64,000 nt of DNA from QZKY01 sp963666295 (GCA_963666295.1 OY762707.1:1426001-1490000), one strand, 5' to 3'. Positions 18,011-27,624 are shown, numbered from the stretch's first letter. Program-made: numbers and translations. The notes: generated by a model from the letters alone, not told the origin.

Positions 18011-19267
18011 CTAGCCCTCTTTTAGCATTCGCTTTATCGCCTTGCGCAGCATCTGGTTGGCTTCCTCGATCTGCTCATCGGAAACGATTAATGCGGGTGT
18101 GAAGCGGACGACATTCATGCCGGCCACAAGCACCATCAGGCCTTCATTTTCTGCAGCGGCCATCACTTTGCCCGACTGGCCCTGGTATGCCTCTGACATG
18201 ACCAGCCCCAGCAACAGACCCTTGCCGCGCACAGCCGAAAACATTTGCGGATAGTCGTTAACGATGGCTTGCAGCGTCATGCGCAACTTATCGCCGGCCT
18301 GCTGGACGCGTGCGAGAAAGGTCGGCGAGTTGATGGTTTCAAGCACTTTGAGTGCTACGGTGGTTGCCAGTGGATTGCCACCATAGGTCGTACCGTGCGT
18401 GCCGACGGTTAGCGCTGATGCCACCTCCTCAGTTGTGAGCATTGCTCCGATCGGATAGCCATTTCCTAGCGCTTTGGCCGAGGTCATGATGTCGGGCGTG
18501 ACGCCATAATCCATGTAGGCAAACAGGGTGCCGGTGCGACCCATGCCGCTCTGGATTTCATCGAAGATCAACAGGGCATTTTTTTCGTTGCAGAGTTCGC
18601 GCAAGGCGTGCAGGTATTCTTTTGTGGCTGGATAGACGCCACCTTCTCCCTGAATTGGCTCGACCACAACAGCGCACACGTCGTCATTTATGGCTGCTTT
18701 GGCTGCCGCAATATCGTTATAAGGAATGTGCCCCACATCCTCCGGCAAAGGCTCAAAGCCTTCAGTGTATTTGGGTTGGCCGCCGACAGTGACGGTAAAC
18801 AGTGTGCGACCGTGGAAGGCATTCGTGCAGGAAATGATGCGTGATTTCTGGCTGCCGTATTTCCGGCTGGCATAACGACGCGCAAGCTTGAACGCGGCTT
18901 CATTCGCTTCTGCCCCTGAATTACAAAAGAAAACCCGTTCGGCAAATGTGGCTTTGGTTAATGCCAGTGCCAGTCGAAGTGCGGGTTCATTGGTGTAGAT
19001 GTTGCACACATGCCAGAGTGATTGGGCTTGCGTACACAGGGCTTCAATTAGAGAGGGGTTGGCATGGCCGAGACTGGTGACGGCAATGCCGGCAGTGAAA
19101 TCCAGGAAGCGCCTGCCTTTCTGATCCCATAAGTCCAGACCGGACGCGCGTACCGGCACGATTTGACTAGGTGCGTAAGTGGGAACCATGACCTCGTCAA
19201 ATGTTTCACGGGTGACTGACGTGGGTTTTTGCACGGCTTCAGTGCTGGAGTTTTCAATCGTACTCAT
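18011..19267 (-). CDS. Class III PLP aminotransferase, acetylornithine/succinylornithine type
   Basis: 418 residues. It carries the class III signature with the PLP lysine in SAKALGNGYPIG, the LIFDEIQSGMGRTG motif, NSGAEANEAAFKLAR for cofactor phosphate binding, and AFHGRTLFTVTVGGQ. The overall style matches acetylornithine or succinylornithine aminotransferases (arginine synthesis or degradation); a 4-aminobutyrate aminotransferase cannot be excluded, so I give no symbol. ATG at 19267. It stands alone on the minus strand, with no arg or ast genes nearby. Confidence 0.85.
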   Translation of the reverse strand: MSTIENSSTEAVQKPTSVTRETFDEVMVPTYAPSQIVPVRASGLDLWDQKGRRFLDFTAGIAVTSLGHANPSLIEALCTQAQSLWHVCNIYTNEPALRLALALTKATFAERVFFCNSGAEANEAAFKLARRYASRKYGSQKSRIISCTNAFHGRTLFTVTVGGQPKYTEGFEPLPEDVGHIPYNDIAAAKAAINDDVCAVVVEPIQGEGGVYPATKEYLHALRELCNEKNALLIFDEIQSGMGRTGTLFAYMDYGVTPDIMTSAKALGNGYPIGAMLTTEEVASALTVGTHGTTYGGNPLATTVALKVLETINSPTFLARVQQAGDKLRMTLQAIVNDYPQMFSAVRGKGLLLGLVMSEAYQGQSGKVMAAAENEGLMVLVAGMNVVRFTPALIVSDEQIEEANQMLRKAIKRMLKEG

Positions 19268-19447
19268 GATTTTTTCATCCGGTTGTTTGTGACAAATGAA
19301 AGCGGGCGCGTGTATCGCAAGAAGGCATTATTTCATGAAGTTGCCCGCGGCTAAAGCCCTATTCCGTGTGAATTATGATGGCGGTTTTCTTGTGGGCGGA
19401 GCGTGTCCATATGAAAAGAAACCCATATATCACAAATGGTTATGCTG

Positions 19448-19475
19448 TTGTTATGGTCGATATAGCATCCATAAT
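19448..19475 (+). promoter_or_regulatory. Probable promoter for a small structured RNA
   Basis: TTGTTA (19448-19453), a 16-nt spacer and CATAAT (19470-19475) are a reasonable sigma-70 promoter. The expected start near 19482 falls at the very first base of a long stem described in the next entry, which supports both calls. Confidence 0.5.
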
Positions 19476-19481
19476 AAAACC

Positions 19482-19621
19482 TGCTAATTACTAATGTCGG
19501 ATGCGAACTGGAAAAGTCGCTGTTTCCAACAAGCTGATCAAACAGTAATTAGCTTCTCTGATGTGCATGTTACTTGGTTGGTTTTGGTCGCAGTGCGCTT
19601 TTGCACACTGCGACCTTTTTT
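19482..19621 (+). ncRNA. Candidate small RNA or 5' leader with its own terminator
   Basis: This stretch lies in the 434-nt gap between the aminotransferase gene and the CDF transporter gene. From the predicted start, GCTAATTACT (19483-19492) pairs perfectly with AGTAATTAGC (19544-19553), closing a loop that contains a GGAAA/TTTCC hairpin. A perfect 10-bp stem, GGTCGCAGTG (19586-19595) / CACTGCGACC (19606-19615), follows and is followed by six T residues. Promoter, structure and terminator together give a roughly 140-nt transcript with no convincing reading frame. It may be a free small RNA or an attenuating leader for the transporter 80 nt downstream. I do not recognise a known RNA family. 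Confidence 0.55.
19586..19621 (+). terminator. Strong Rho-independent terminator in the leader of the CDF transporter gene
   Basis: A 10-bp perfect stem with a 10-nt loop and a run of six T. It lies 80 nt before the transporter ATG. A weak second promoter (TTGTGC at 19646-19651, TAAGGT at 19669-19674) could serve the transporter itself. Confidence 0.85.
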
Positions 19622-19701
19622 CTTTCTGATTTTATGCTGGCCGACTTGTGCCTTGCCTGGACAGGCGCTAAGGTAGCGTTTTTGCTTGCCGTGCCGCCGA
19701 C

Positions 19702-20655
19702 ATGTCATCACATTCAGAAGGATCCGTCAGGGCGATTTTTTATGCACTCGCTGCCAATGCAGGCATCGCTGTTTGTAAGTTCGGCGCTTCCCTGTATACC
19801 GGATCGAACGCCATGCTCGCAGAGGGGATTCACTCTCTGGCAGATTGCATTAACCAAATATTTCTGCTGTTTGGCTTGCGTGAGTCGCAGCGCCCGCCGA
19901 ATGTGATGCATCCAATGGGCTATGGTCGCGTAGTTTATTTTTGGGCGATGATGGTTGCGTTACTCTTGTTTTTCATGGGGGGTGCTTTTTCAGTTATGGA
20001 AGGCATTGCGCATATCAGGCATCCGGAGCCGATCAGCAATGCGCCGGTAGCGATGCTTGTGCTGGGTGTGGCGGTTGTGCTGGAAGCGCTGTCGCTTGCC
20101 GGGGCGCTCAAGGAAATACGCAAGATTGCAAACGGCAAGCCGTTTTTTCGCTGGTTTCGCGAAACACGTCAGTCAGAATTGATGGTGGTTGCCGGTGAAG
20201 ACGTTGCCGCGCTTTTTGGTCTGGCCATCGCATTGATCGCGGTGGTAGCGACTTACATTACTGGTAACCCAATCTGGGATGCACTTGGTTCGATTTGTGT
20301 CGGCGTGTTGCTGATGATCGTCGCGCTGTTCGTGACGCGGGAAGTTAAGGCGATGATTACTGGCGAGTCTGCTGATCCAGAAGTGCATGCTGCGATCAAA
20401 TCGCATATTGAAGAGCAGGCGCTGGTTGATAGTGTTATCAACCTGATTACCTTGCAATGGGGCGCGCAGTTGATGGTTGCTGTGCAGGCCAAGATGGCAC
20501 CGCAACCCTCGGATATCGAACTGGTCAAGGCAATCAACACGGTGGAAAGAAGCTTGCAGAAGCGCTGGCCGCAAATTAAATGGTGTTTTTTTGAGCCTGA
20601 CTTCATCAAGAACGAAATGGAATCTGAAATGGGTCGTTTACAATCAGATGACTAA
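19702..20655 (+). CDS. Cation diffusion facilitator (CDF) family transporter
   Basis: 317 residues with several hydrophobic segments and a soluble C-terminal domain. CDF proteins export divalent metals such as zinc, iron, manganese or cobalt in exchange for protons. The first metal-site region reads AEGIHSLADCINQ, with a His/Asp pair in place of the more usual two-Asp pattern. The second site region reads MVVAGEDVAALFGLAIALIAV. The SxxSD-type helix ends and the cytoplasmic tail (from about residue 215) are as in the family. ATG at 19702; mnmE follows after 28 nt. Metal specificity cannot be read from the sequence. Confidence 0.88.
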   Translation: MSSHSEGSVRAIFYALAANAGIAVCKFGASLYTGSNAMLAEGIHSLADCINQIFLLFGLRESQRPPNVMHPMGYGRVVYFWAMMVALLLFFMGGAFSVMEGIAHIRHPEPISNAPVAMLVLGVAVVLEALSLAGALKEIRKIANGKPFFRWFRETRQSELMVVAGEDVAALFGLAIALIAVVATYITGNPIWDALGSICVGVLLMIVALFVTREVKAMITGESADPEVHAAIKSHIEEQALVDSVINLITLQWGAQLMVAVQAKMAPQPSDIELVKAINTVERSLQKRWPQIKWCFFEPDFIKNEMESEMGRLQSDD

Positions 20656-20683
20656 TCCTGTTGACGAGCCACGTAATTAAAAG

Positions 20684-22063
20684 ATGAATTTCGATACTTC
20701 CCCCATCATTGCCATTGCCACGCCACCAGGACGCGGCGGGGTCGGCGTGATTCGCGTTTCCGGCAACGACTTGTCGCCTTTGGTGCAAACCCTGTTTGGT
20801 GAGCCGCTATTGCTGCCGCGGCATGCGAGCTATCGTGCTTTTGCCGCGGGAGATGGGAGCATCATTGATCAGGGGCTGGCGATTTTTTTCCCGGGGCCAA
20901 ACTCCTATACCGGCGAAGACGTACTCGAATTACAGGGGCACGGTGGTCCAATGGTGCTGCAGATGTTGCAATCGCGCTGTCTGGAGGCGGGGCAGGCAAT
21001 TGGTTTGCGCCTGGCTGAGCCAGGCGAATTTACGCGTCGTGCCTTTCTGAATGGCAAGCTCGATCTGGCACAGGCCGAGGCTGTAGCGGATTTGATTGAT
21101 GCTTCCACCGAAATGGCGGCGCGGTCGGCTTCACGCTCACTTGCCGGCGTCTTCTCCGAGAGGGTCAATGCGCTGGTGGAGCAAGTTACCTATTTGCGAA
21201 TGCTGGTGGAAGCAACGCTGGATTTTCCCGAGGAAGCGATCAACTTTTTTGAAAAAACGGACGCAGGCAACAGGCTGGCAGCAATCAGGCGCGCACTGGA
21301 ACAGGTATTTAAGGAAGCCGCACAAGGTGCGTTATTGCGTGAAGGGCTGAATGTTGTATTGACCGGGATGCCTAACGTTGGCAAGTCCTCCTTATTGAAT
21401 GCGCTCGCGGGTTCAGACGTGGCGATTGTGACGCCAATTGCAGGCACGACGCGCGACAAGGTGCAGGAATCCATCCAGATTGAAGGGGTGCCGGTTAATC
21501 TGATTGATACCGCTGGCATACGCGCTTCTGCGGAGGTGGGGGATGAAATCGAAAAAATAGGCATAGCGCGAAGTTGGGAGGCAATGGCGCATGCTGATGT
21601 GATTCTGCATTTGCTGGATGCCAGCCGAGGGCCGACCAAAAGTGACGAACAGATTTCGGCGGGCTTGCCGCGGGGCGTGCCTGTTCTTCGAGTCTGGAAC
21701 AAGATTGATATGTCCGGCCATCAACCGAGCGTTGATGCTCTGGAGGGTGTTTCCAGCGTGTATCTGTCAGCACTGAACCGAGAGGGGATTGACTTGTTGC
21801 GGGCTGAATTGCTGCAAGTTGCTGGTTGGCGGCCCAGTGGCGAGTCGCTTTATCTGGCACGCGAGCGGCATCTGATTGCCTTGCGCCAGGCGTGGGAGCA
21901 TTTTGAGATGGCAGAAGCGCATGCGCAACAAAACGACGATGCGCTGGATTTGTTTGCTGAAGAGTTGCGTCTGATGCAGGAGCAACTGGGTAGCATTACC
22001 GGTCAGTTTTCATCCGATGACTTGCTGGGCATGATTTTCTCGAATTTTTGCATCGGAAAATGA
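20684..22063 (+). CDS. mnmE: tRNA modification GTPase MnmE (TrmE)
   Basis: 459 residues. With MnmG it forms cmnm5U at wobble position 34 of some tRNAs. The N-terminal formyl-THF-binding domain begins IAIATPPGRGGVGVIRVSG. The inserted G domain has GMPNVGKSSLLN, GTTRDKVQ, DTAGIR and NKID. The C-terminal CIGK motif that carries the catalytic cysteine is intact. In many relatives mnmE sits near rpmH-rnpA-yidC; here it is beside a response regulator. Confidence 0.97.
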   Translation: MNFDTSPIIAIATPPGRGGVGVIRVSGNDLSPLVQTLFGEPLLLPRHASYRAFAAGDGSIIDQGLAIFFPGPNSYTGEDVLELQGHGGPMVLQMLQSRCLEAGQAIGLRLAEPGEFTRRAFLNGKLDLAQAEAVADLIDASTEMAARSASRSLAGVFSERVNALVEQVTYLRMLVEATLDFPEEAINFFEKTDAGNRLAAIRRALEQVFKEAAQGALLREGLNVVLTGMPNVGKSSLLNALAGSDVAIVTPIAGTTRDKVQESIQIEGVPVNLIDTAGIRASAEVGDEIEKIGIARSWEAMAHADVILHLLDASRGPTKSDEQISAGLPRGVPVLRVWNKIDMSGHQPSVDALEGVSSVYLSALNREGIDLLRAELLQVAGWRPSGESLYLARERHLIALRQAWEHFEMAEAHAQQNDDALDLFAEELRLMQEQLGSITGQFSSDDLLGMIFSNFCIGK

Positions 22064-22082
22064 TGCCTTGTCAGGCACGCCC

Positions 22083-22730
22083 TTAAATCTCCATCGGATT
22101 CAGCAAGTTGTGCGCCACGGCGTACTGGATAATTTCCGACAGTGAATTCATCTGCATTTTTTGCTGAATGCGTGTCTTGTGCGTGCTGACAGTCTTGACG
22201 CTCAAATGCAGTTGCTCGCCAATCTCGGTCAGGGTCTGGCCCTTGACAAGCAAGTTGAACACTTCAAATTCCCGGTCGGACAGCTTTGTGTGTGGCAATT
22301 CTTTTCCTGTGGGAGACTGAATATTCAGCGCAAGTTGTTCCGCGACTTCCGGGCTGATGTAAGGGCGACCGGAGGCAACGCGTCGAATTGCTTCTACCAG
22401 CTTGGTGCCGGCGCTTTCCTTGGTGAGATAGCCTTGTGCGCCCGCGCGAATGGTGCGCACGGCATATTGCTCTTCGTCGTGCATCGTGAGAATCAGCACC
22501 GGTAGTTTGGGCGCTTCACTTTTTATCTGGCGAATCAGATCGATACCGTTGCGTCCGGGCATGGAGAGGTCAAGTAGCAGCAGGTCAAAGGTTTTGGTGC
22601 GGACTTGCTCCAGTGCTTCATGGCCATTGGTGGCTTCGCCAGCTACGACAATGTCTTCCGCGCCCTCAAGGATACGCTTCAGACCTTCGCGCATGATGGT
22701 GTGATCGTCTGCAATGACAATGCTTATCAT
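22083..22730 (-). CDS. NarL/FixJ-type response regulator (receiver plus LuxR-type HTH)
   Basis: 215 residues from ATG at 22730 (a TTG at 22745 is the only upstream option). The receiver domain starts ISIVIADDHTIMREGL with the acidic pair, the phospho-acceptor Asp in LLLLDLSMPGRNG, T in LILTMHDEE and K in GYLTKESAG. The C-terminal LuxR-type HTH is LSDREFEVFNLLVKGQTLTE...LHLSVKTVSTHKTRI. It resembles UvrY/GacA-like regulators. No histidine kinase gene is next to it, so its partner is unknown. It is convergent with mnmE, 19 nt between stops. Confidence 0.93.
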   Translation of the reverse strand: MISIVIADDHTIMREGLKRILEGAEDIVVAGEATNGHEALEQVRTKTFDLLLLDLSMPGRNGIDLIRQIKSEAPKLPVLILTMHDEEQYAVRTIRAGAQGYLTKESAGTKLVEAIRRVASGRPYISPEVAEQLALNIQSPTGKELPHTKLSDREFEVFNLLVKGQTLTEIGEQLHLSVKTVSTHKTRIQQKMQMNSLSEIIQYAVAHNLLNPMEI

Positions 22731-22895
22731 TTTTTGCCAACTCAATAAAAAGGGGGTGAGTCGAAAGACGGAAACCGCTTATCCTGTGATTTTATACCAA
22801 GCAGTGTGGCAAAAGCGCAAGTGTGGTGGTTCTTAATGACACTCACACGGTAGAATGCAACAGATCCGATTTCTCTCGTTATTCACAGAAAAAAC

Positions 22896-24617
22896 ATGAG
22901 CAACAATAAAAAAGGCGCCAAGCCAGCCTCCCCTTCCAACTTTTTGCGCACCATTATTGAGTCCGACTTGAAGAAGGGCACCTATGATCGTCGTGGTCTT
23001 CCGCCCGTTATTACGCGTTTTCCGCCTGAGCCGAACGGTTATTTACACATCGGGCATGCCAAGGCGATTTGTCTGAATTTTGGCTTGGCTAACGATTACG
23101 GTGGGCGTTGTCATTTGCGTTTTGATGATACCAACCCGACGAGGGAAGAGCAGGAGTTCGTTGACAGCATTATCGATAGTGTTCACTGGCTCGGTTTTTC
23201 CTGGGAACAGCAGGGCGCGGAGCACTTGTATTACGCGAGCGATTATTCGGACAAGCTGTACGAAATGGCAGAATATTTGATCAAGGCCGGGCATGCATAT
23301 GTGGATAGCCAGACGCCGGATCAGATGGCTGCCAATCGCGGCAGTTTTTCCGAGCCGGGTGTCGATTCGCCTTACCGGAACCGCCCGGTGGAAGAGTCGC
23401 TGGATCTGTTCCGTCGCATGAAGGCGGGCGAGTTCGAGGATGGCGCACATGTGTTGCGTGCCAAGATTGATATGGCATCGCCCAACATGAATCTGCGTGA
23501 CCCGGCAATTTATCGAATCCGCCATGCGCACCACCATCGCACCGGTGACCAGTGGTGTATTTATCCGATGTACGACTATACGCATCCGATTTCGGATGCG
23601 CTTGAAAATATCACGCACTCTTTCTGTACGCTGGAATTTCAGGATCACCGTCCGTTTTACGACTGGGTTCTGGCGCGCCTGACCGAGGGTGGTTTTTTTA
23701 CGGAAAAAGTGCCGCATCAGTATGAATTTGCGCGATTGAACCTGACGTATTCCATTACCAGCAAACGCCGCTTGGTTGAGTTGGTTGAAGAGGGCATTGT
23801 GGATGGCTGGGACGATCCTCGCCTGACGACACTGCTCGGTTTGCGCCGTCGCGGTTATACGCCGGAATCTATTCGGCTGTTTTGCGAACGGATCGGCGTG
23901 GCCAAGGCGGATGGCTGGATTGACATGGGGACGCTGGAAGCGAGCGTGCGCGACGATCTTGATCCGAAGGCGCCGCGCTCAGTCGCGGTGTTACGCCCTT
24001 TGAAACTCATTATTGACAACTTTCCTGAGGGTGAGACGGAAGCCTGTTCCGCCCCAGTGTATCCGCACGATCCTGAAAGCGGGCGCCGCATCTTTCCGTT
24101 CAGTCGTGAGCTGTGGATAGAGCAGGAAGATTTCATGGAAGATCCCGTCAAGGGTTATTTCAGGCTGTTTCCGGGCAACCGCGTGCGTTTGCGCTATGGT
24201 TTTGTGGTTGAGTGTACGCATGTCGATAAGGATGAAAACGGCCAGTTGGTAGCGGTGCATTGCACTTATTTTCCGGACAGCAAGAGCGGTACGCCGGGAA
24301 GCGCTGAGTACAAGGTGAAAGGCAACATCCACTGGGTCAGCGCAGCGCATGCTTTGCAGGCTGAAGTGCGCCTTTATGATCGGCTGTTTGTTGATCCGCA
24401 ACCTGGTGCGGGCGGCAGGGATTTCCGTGATGCGATCAACCCGGAGTCGAAGCAGGTGGTTACGGCTTATCTTGAGCCGGGCCTTGAAAAGGCGATGCCG
24501 GAAGAGCGCTTCCAGTTTGAGCGGCATGGTTATTTCGTGGCGGACAGAGAGGACTCCCGGCCTGGTAAACCAGTTTTCAATCGCATTGTGACCTTGCGCG
24601 ACTCTTGGGGGAAATAG
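22896..24617 (+). CDS. glnS: Glutaminyl-tRNA synthetase
   Basis: 573 residues, class I synthetase. The HIGH box is at residues 51-54 (PEPNGYLHIGHAKA), with the FDDTNP segment following. The KMSKS-like motif appears as ITSKRRL, as usual for GlnRS. The C-terminal anticodon-binding beta-barrels include the KGYFRLFPGNRVRLRYGF segment. ATG at 22896. The product charges the tRNA-Gln encoded at 14435. Confidence 0.98.
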   Translation: MSNNKKGAKPASPSNFLRTIIESDLKKGTYDRRGLPPVITRFPPEPNGYLHIGHAKAICLNFGLANDYGGRCHLRFDDTNPTREEQEFVDSIIDSVHWLGFSWEQQGAEHLYYASDYSDKLYEMAEYLIKAGHAYVDSQTPDQMAANRGSFSEPGVDSPYRNRPVEESLDLFRRMKAGEFEDGAHVLRAKIDMASPNMNLRDPAIYRIRHAHHHRTGDQWCIYPMYDYTHPISDALENITHSFCTLEFQDHRPFYDWVLARLTEGGFFTEKVPHQYEFARLNLTYSITSKRRLVELVEEGIVDGWDDPRLTTLLGLRRRGYTPESIRLFCERIGVAKADGWIDMGTLEASVRDDLDPKAPRSVAVLRPLKLIIDNFPEGETEACSAPVYPHDPESGRRIFPFSRELWIEQEDFMEDPVKGYFRLFPGNRVRLRYGFVVECTHVDKDENGQLVAVHCTYFPDSKSGTPGSAEYKVKGNIHWVSAAHALQAEVRLYDRLFVDPQPGAGGRDFRDAINPESKQVVTAYLEPGLEKAMPEERFQFERHGYFVADREDSRPGKPVFNRIVTLRDSWGK

Positions 24618-24753
24618 GCGCCACGAACATTCTCCTTCAAGTTTTGTGGTATTTCTGCCGTAAAGGGTATAGGAAGGGGCAGTAAGGGATTGATAATTAA
24701 GCGTTTGTTTGATTACATGAGGCTGTCTCTCGCAGCTTTTAAGGGCAGATACC

Positions 24754-25581
24754 ATGGAAAATAAGCGTGACCTTGCGTCATGGGTCGAATTCTTGAGTCA
24801 GGCCCCCATTCCTGTGCTGCCACAGACCGTGCGTAGCCTGGAAGAGGCGCGTCAGCGAATTGATTTTGTAAGTCACAGAGAATTATCCGATATCGTCATG
24901 CGCGATCCGCTCATGGCCTTGCGTGTTCTGACGTATTCACGCGCATTCGAATCGAAGCGGCAACTTCAGGAAACATCGACAGTTGCACACGCTTTGATGG
25001 TGATGGGGGTTGAGCCATTCTTTGAGTATTTCAAAGATTTGGTCAGCGTTGAGGGGCGGCTCAATGACAGGCCCGAGGCGATGATCGGCTTGCTGTTCAT
25101 TATTCGCCGCGTGCAGCGTGCAGCGAAATATGCCTATGATTGGGCTGCCTGGCGGCGTAGTCAGCAGGTGGAAGAGATTTACACCTCGGCACTGCTATAT
25201 GATGCAGCAGAAATGCTGATGTGGATTTATGCGCCGGACGAGTCCTCTCTAATTTTAAGGAAACAGCGAGCGGACGCCAGCTTGCGTAGCAAGGTGGCGC
25301 AACAAGAGATATTCGGTTTTACGTTTGACGCCTTGCAAAAGGCGTTGTGTGAGGTATGGGATCTTCCAGACTTGCTGTCGGATCGTTTTAACCCGGAGCT
25401 GAACAAAACCGCCAACTTTCTGAACGTGAGCCTGGCGATCGATCTGGCGCGCCACTCGGCAAATGGCTGGGAAAACGCGGCCTTGCCGGACGATTTCTCT
25501 GCGATTGAAAAATTGCTGAATATCAATCGGGACACGCTTATGTACCGTCTTGGCTTGAAAAAAGATATGGGCACCCAGTAA
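24754..25581 (+). CDS. HDOD domain protein
   Basis: 275 residues. The N-terminal part (residues about 15-210) is an HDOD domain: PIPVLPQTVRSLEEARQ, LSDIVMRDPLMALRVLTYS, TVAHALMVMGVEPFFEYF and a YTSALLYDAAEMLMW segment. HDOD domains are related to HD phosphohydrolases but usually lack catalytic metal ligands and act in signalling or stress control. No GGDEF, EAL or kinase domain is fused. ATG at 24754. It is convergent with the ABC-F gene. Confidence 0.82.
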   Translation: MENKRDLASWVEFLSQAPIPVLPQTVRSLEEARQRIDFVSHRELSDIVMRDPLMALRVLTYSRAFESKRQLQETSTVAHALMVMGVEPFFEYFKDLVSVEGRLNDRPEAMIGLLFIIRRVQRAAKYAYDWAAWRRSQQVEEIYTSALLYDAAEMLMWIYAPDESSLILRKQRADASLRSKVAQQEIFGFTFDALQKALCEVWDLPDLLSDRFNPELNKTANFLNVSLAIDLARHSANGWENAALPDDFSAIEKLLNINRDTLMYRLGLKKDMGTQ

Positions 25582-25597
25582 TAAACGCCCAAGTTTT

Positions 25598-27508
25598 TCA
25601 GGTGTTTCCCTGGAAGTGACGTGCTTCGATTTCTTCCCAGCGCTCAAGACTTTGCAGCAGTTGTTCGTCAATTTCAGCAAAGCGTGTGTTTAGGCGCTGC
25701 ACTTCTTCCGGTTGCGTGCGGTACAGTTCCGGGTCGGCGAGTTGTTTCGTAATCGTTGCCTGTTCTTCTTCCAGGCGCGCGATCAGATCCGGTAACTCAT
25801 TTAGTTCCCGTTGTTCCTTGTAGCTTAATTTCTTGCGCTGGTTATTGGGTGAGGCAGGCGCCTTTTGCTTTTGCGCTTTTGATTCCGGTTTCAAAGCCTG
25901 CTTGGGTTTTGCTGCTGTGTGAGCACGCTCCCAATCCGAATAGCCACCAACATATTCCTGCCATTTACCCTCTCCTTCGTAACCAATGACCTGCGTTACG
26001 ACGTTGTCGAGGAAAGCGCGATCATGGCTGACCAGAAACAGCGTGCCTGAATAGTTTTCCAGCAATTCTTCCAGCAATTCCAGCGTGTCAATGTCCAGAT
26101 CGTTCGTCGGCTCATCCAGTACCAGCACATTCGCTGGTCGAGCGAACAGACGAGCCAGCAGCAGACGGTTGCGCTCGCCACCGGAAAGCGACTTGACGGG
26201 CGAGCGGGCGCGTTCCGGCGAAAAAAGAAAGTCATTCAGGTAGGACATCACGTGCTTGCGCTGGTTGTCGATTTCGACCCACTCGCTGCCGGGTGAAATG
26301 GTGTCTAGCAAGCTCGCTTCTTCGTCCAGTTGAGCGCGCATTTGGTCAAAGTAGGCAACCTGAATTTTCGAGCCTTGCCGTATCGTGCCCGTATCAGGCT
26401 TTTCTTCACCCAGAATCATGCGCAGGAGCGTTGTCTTGCCGGTGCCGTTAGCACCGATAAACCCGACTTTGTCGCCACGCTGGATAATGGCGGAAAAATC
26501 ACGCACTACGGTGTTGTCGCCAAAACGCTTGCTGACGTGCGCCAGTTCGGCAACGACTCGACCTGAGCGCGCGCCATCCGAAATGTCCATCTTGACTTGC
26601 CCTTGCTGGTCGCGGCGCACGGCTCTTTCACTGCGCAAGGCTTCCAGTCTGCGGACGCGCCCTTCGTCGCGGGTGCGACGTGCCTGTATGCCCTTGCGAA
26701 TCCAGACTTCTTCCTGCGCCAGGAACTTGTCAAATTTGGCATTTTCGACATCTTCCGCAGCCAATTGGTTTGCCTTGCGCTGCTTGTAGGCGCTGAAGTT
26801 TCCTGGATAGGAAAGCAGGCGGCCGCGATCAAGTTCGACGATGCGTGTGGCGATGTTGTCAAGGAAGTTGCGGTCGTGGGTGATAAACAAGACGCTTCCC
26901 TTATAGTCACGCAACAGGTTCTCCAGCCACAGAATCGAATCAACATCCAGATGGTTGGTTGGCTCGTCAAGCAACAAGACGTCGGGTGTGCTGACCAGGC
27001 CGCGTGCGAGCGCAACGCGCTTTTTCATGCCGCCGGAAAGCGTTTCAACGCGCGCATTTTTGTCCAGGCCTAATCGATCGAGCGTGGTTTCAACGCGGTT
27101 ATTCAGGTTCCATGCATCGTTTTCATCCAGTTTGGCTTGTATCGTGTGCATGCGCTCGATGATTTCATCGCTGTTGGTGTCGCTCAGCTTTGATGTCAGC
27201 CGTTCGTATTCTTGTAGCCAATTGTTGATTTCAGCCAGCCCACCGGCAACGGCTTCAAATACCGTAACGCCCTTTTTGAACTGGGGTTCCTGTTCTACAA
27301 AGGCAATTCGGGTGCCTTGCTGGATGACAAGCAAGCCACCGTCAAGCACTGTTTCCCCCGCCAGCACTTTCAAAAGGGAGGATTTCCCGGTGCCGTTGCG
27401 GCCGATCAGCCCGACGCGCTCCGAAGGTTCCAGCGAAAAACTCGCGTGGTCGAGCATTGCAAAGTGACCAAAGGCAAGTTGGGCGTCGGACAGGGAAATG
27501 AGGGCCAT
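25598..27508 (-). CDS. ABC-F family ATPase, Uup-like
   Basis: 636 residues from ATG at 27508; an upstream extension to 27637 would run into tRNA-Arg. Two ABC modules are visible: Walker A GRNGTGKSS and GANGTGKTT, signatures LSGGMKKRVALARGL and LSGGERNRLLLARLF, and Walker B LLLDEPTNHLD and LVLDEPTNDLD. A linker between modules and a C-terminal charged coiled coil (LPDLIARLEEEQATITKQL) match Uup-type proteins, which act on ribosomes or branched DNA rather than in transport. No transmembrane segment is present. Confidence 0.92.
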   Translation of the reverse strand: MALISLSDAQLAFGHFAMLDHASFSLEPSERVGLIGRNGTGKSSLLKVLAGETVLDGGLLVIQQGTRIAFVEQEPQFKKGVTVFEAVAGGLAEINNWLQEYERLTSKLSDTNSDEIIERMHTIQAKLDENDAWNLNNRVETTLDRLGLDKNARVETLSGGMKKRVALARGLVSTPDVLLLDEPTNHLDVDSILWLENLLRDYKGSVLFITHDRNFLDNIATRIVELDRGRLLSYPGNFSAYKQRKANQLAAEDVENAKFDKFLAQEEVWIRKGIQARRTRDEGRVRRLEALRSERAVRRDQQGQVKMDISDGARSGRVVAELAHVSKRFGDNTVVRDFSAIIQRGDKVGFIGANGTGKTTLLRMILGEEKPDTGTIRQGSKIQVAYFDQMRAQLDEEASLLDTISPGSEWVEIDNQRKHVMSYLNDFLFSPERARSPVKSLSGGERNRLLLARLFARPANVLVLDEPTNDLDIDTLELLEELLENYSGTLFLVSHDRAFLDNVVTQVIGYEGEGKWQEYVGGYSDWERAHTAAKPKQALKPESKAQKQKAPASPNNQRKKLSYKEQRELNELPDLIARLEEEQATITKQLADPELYRTQPEEVQRLNTRFAEIDEQLLQSLERWEEIEARHFQGNT

Positions 27509-27601
27509 GAAGGTTGATTGCTTAAAGAGGTGTGTGCAAAAGCGAACAGACAAAGGGGGATTGTAGCGGTTGGGAATAGAAATACAAGGCGTGACGTCCG
27601 C

Positions 27602-27607
27602 TATAAT
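27602..27607 (+). promoter_or_regulatory. Probable -10 element for tRNA-Arg(CCT)
   Basis: TATAAT is followed by a G/C-rich discriminator (GAGCGCC), typical of stable-RNA promoters, 18 nt before the tRNA. No convincing -35 hexamer is seen. Confidence 0.4.
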
Positions 27608-27624
27608 GAGCGCCATGAAAGTAT

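Noticed and set aside
19494..19676. Small open frame of 60 codons in the gap before the CDF gene
   Set aside because: It spans a perfect terminator hairpin and has no ribosome site.
19482..19701. Manganese or nickel/cobalt riboswitch before the CDF transporter
   Set aside because: Position fits, but I cannot find the conserved core motifs of those riboswitches; kept only as an unclassified structured RNA.
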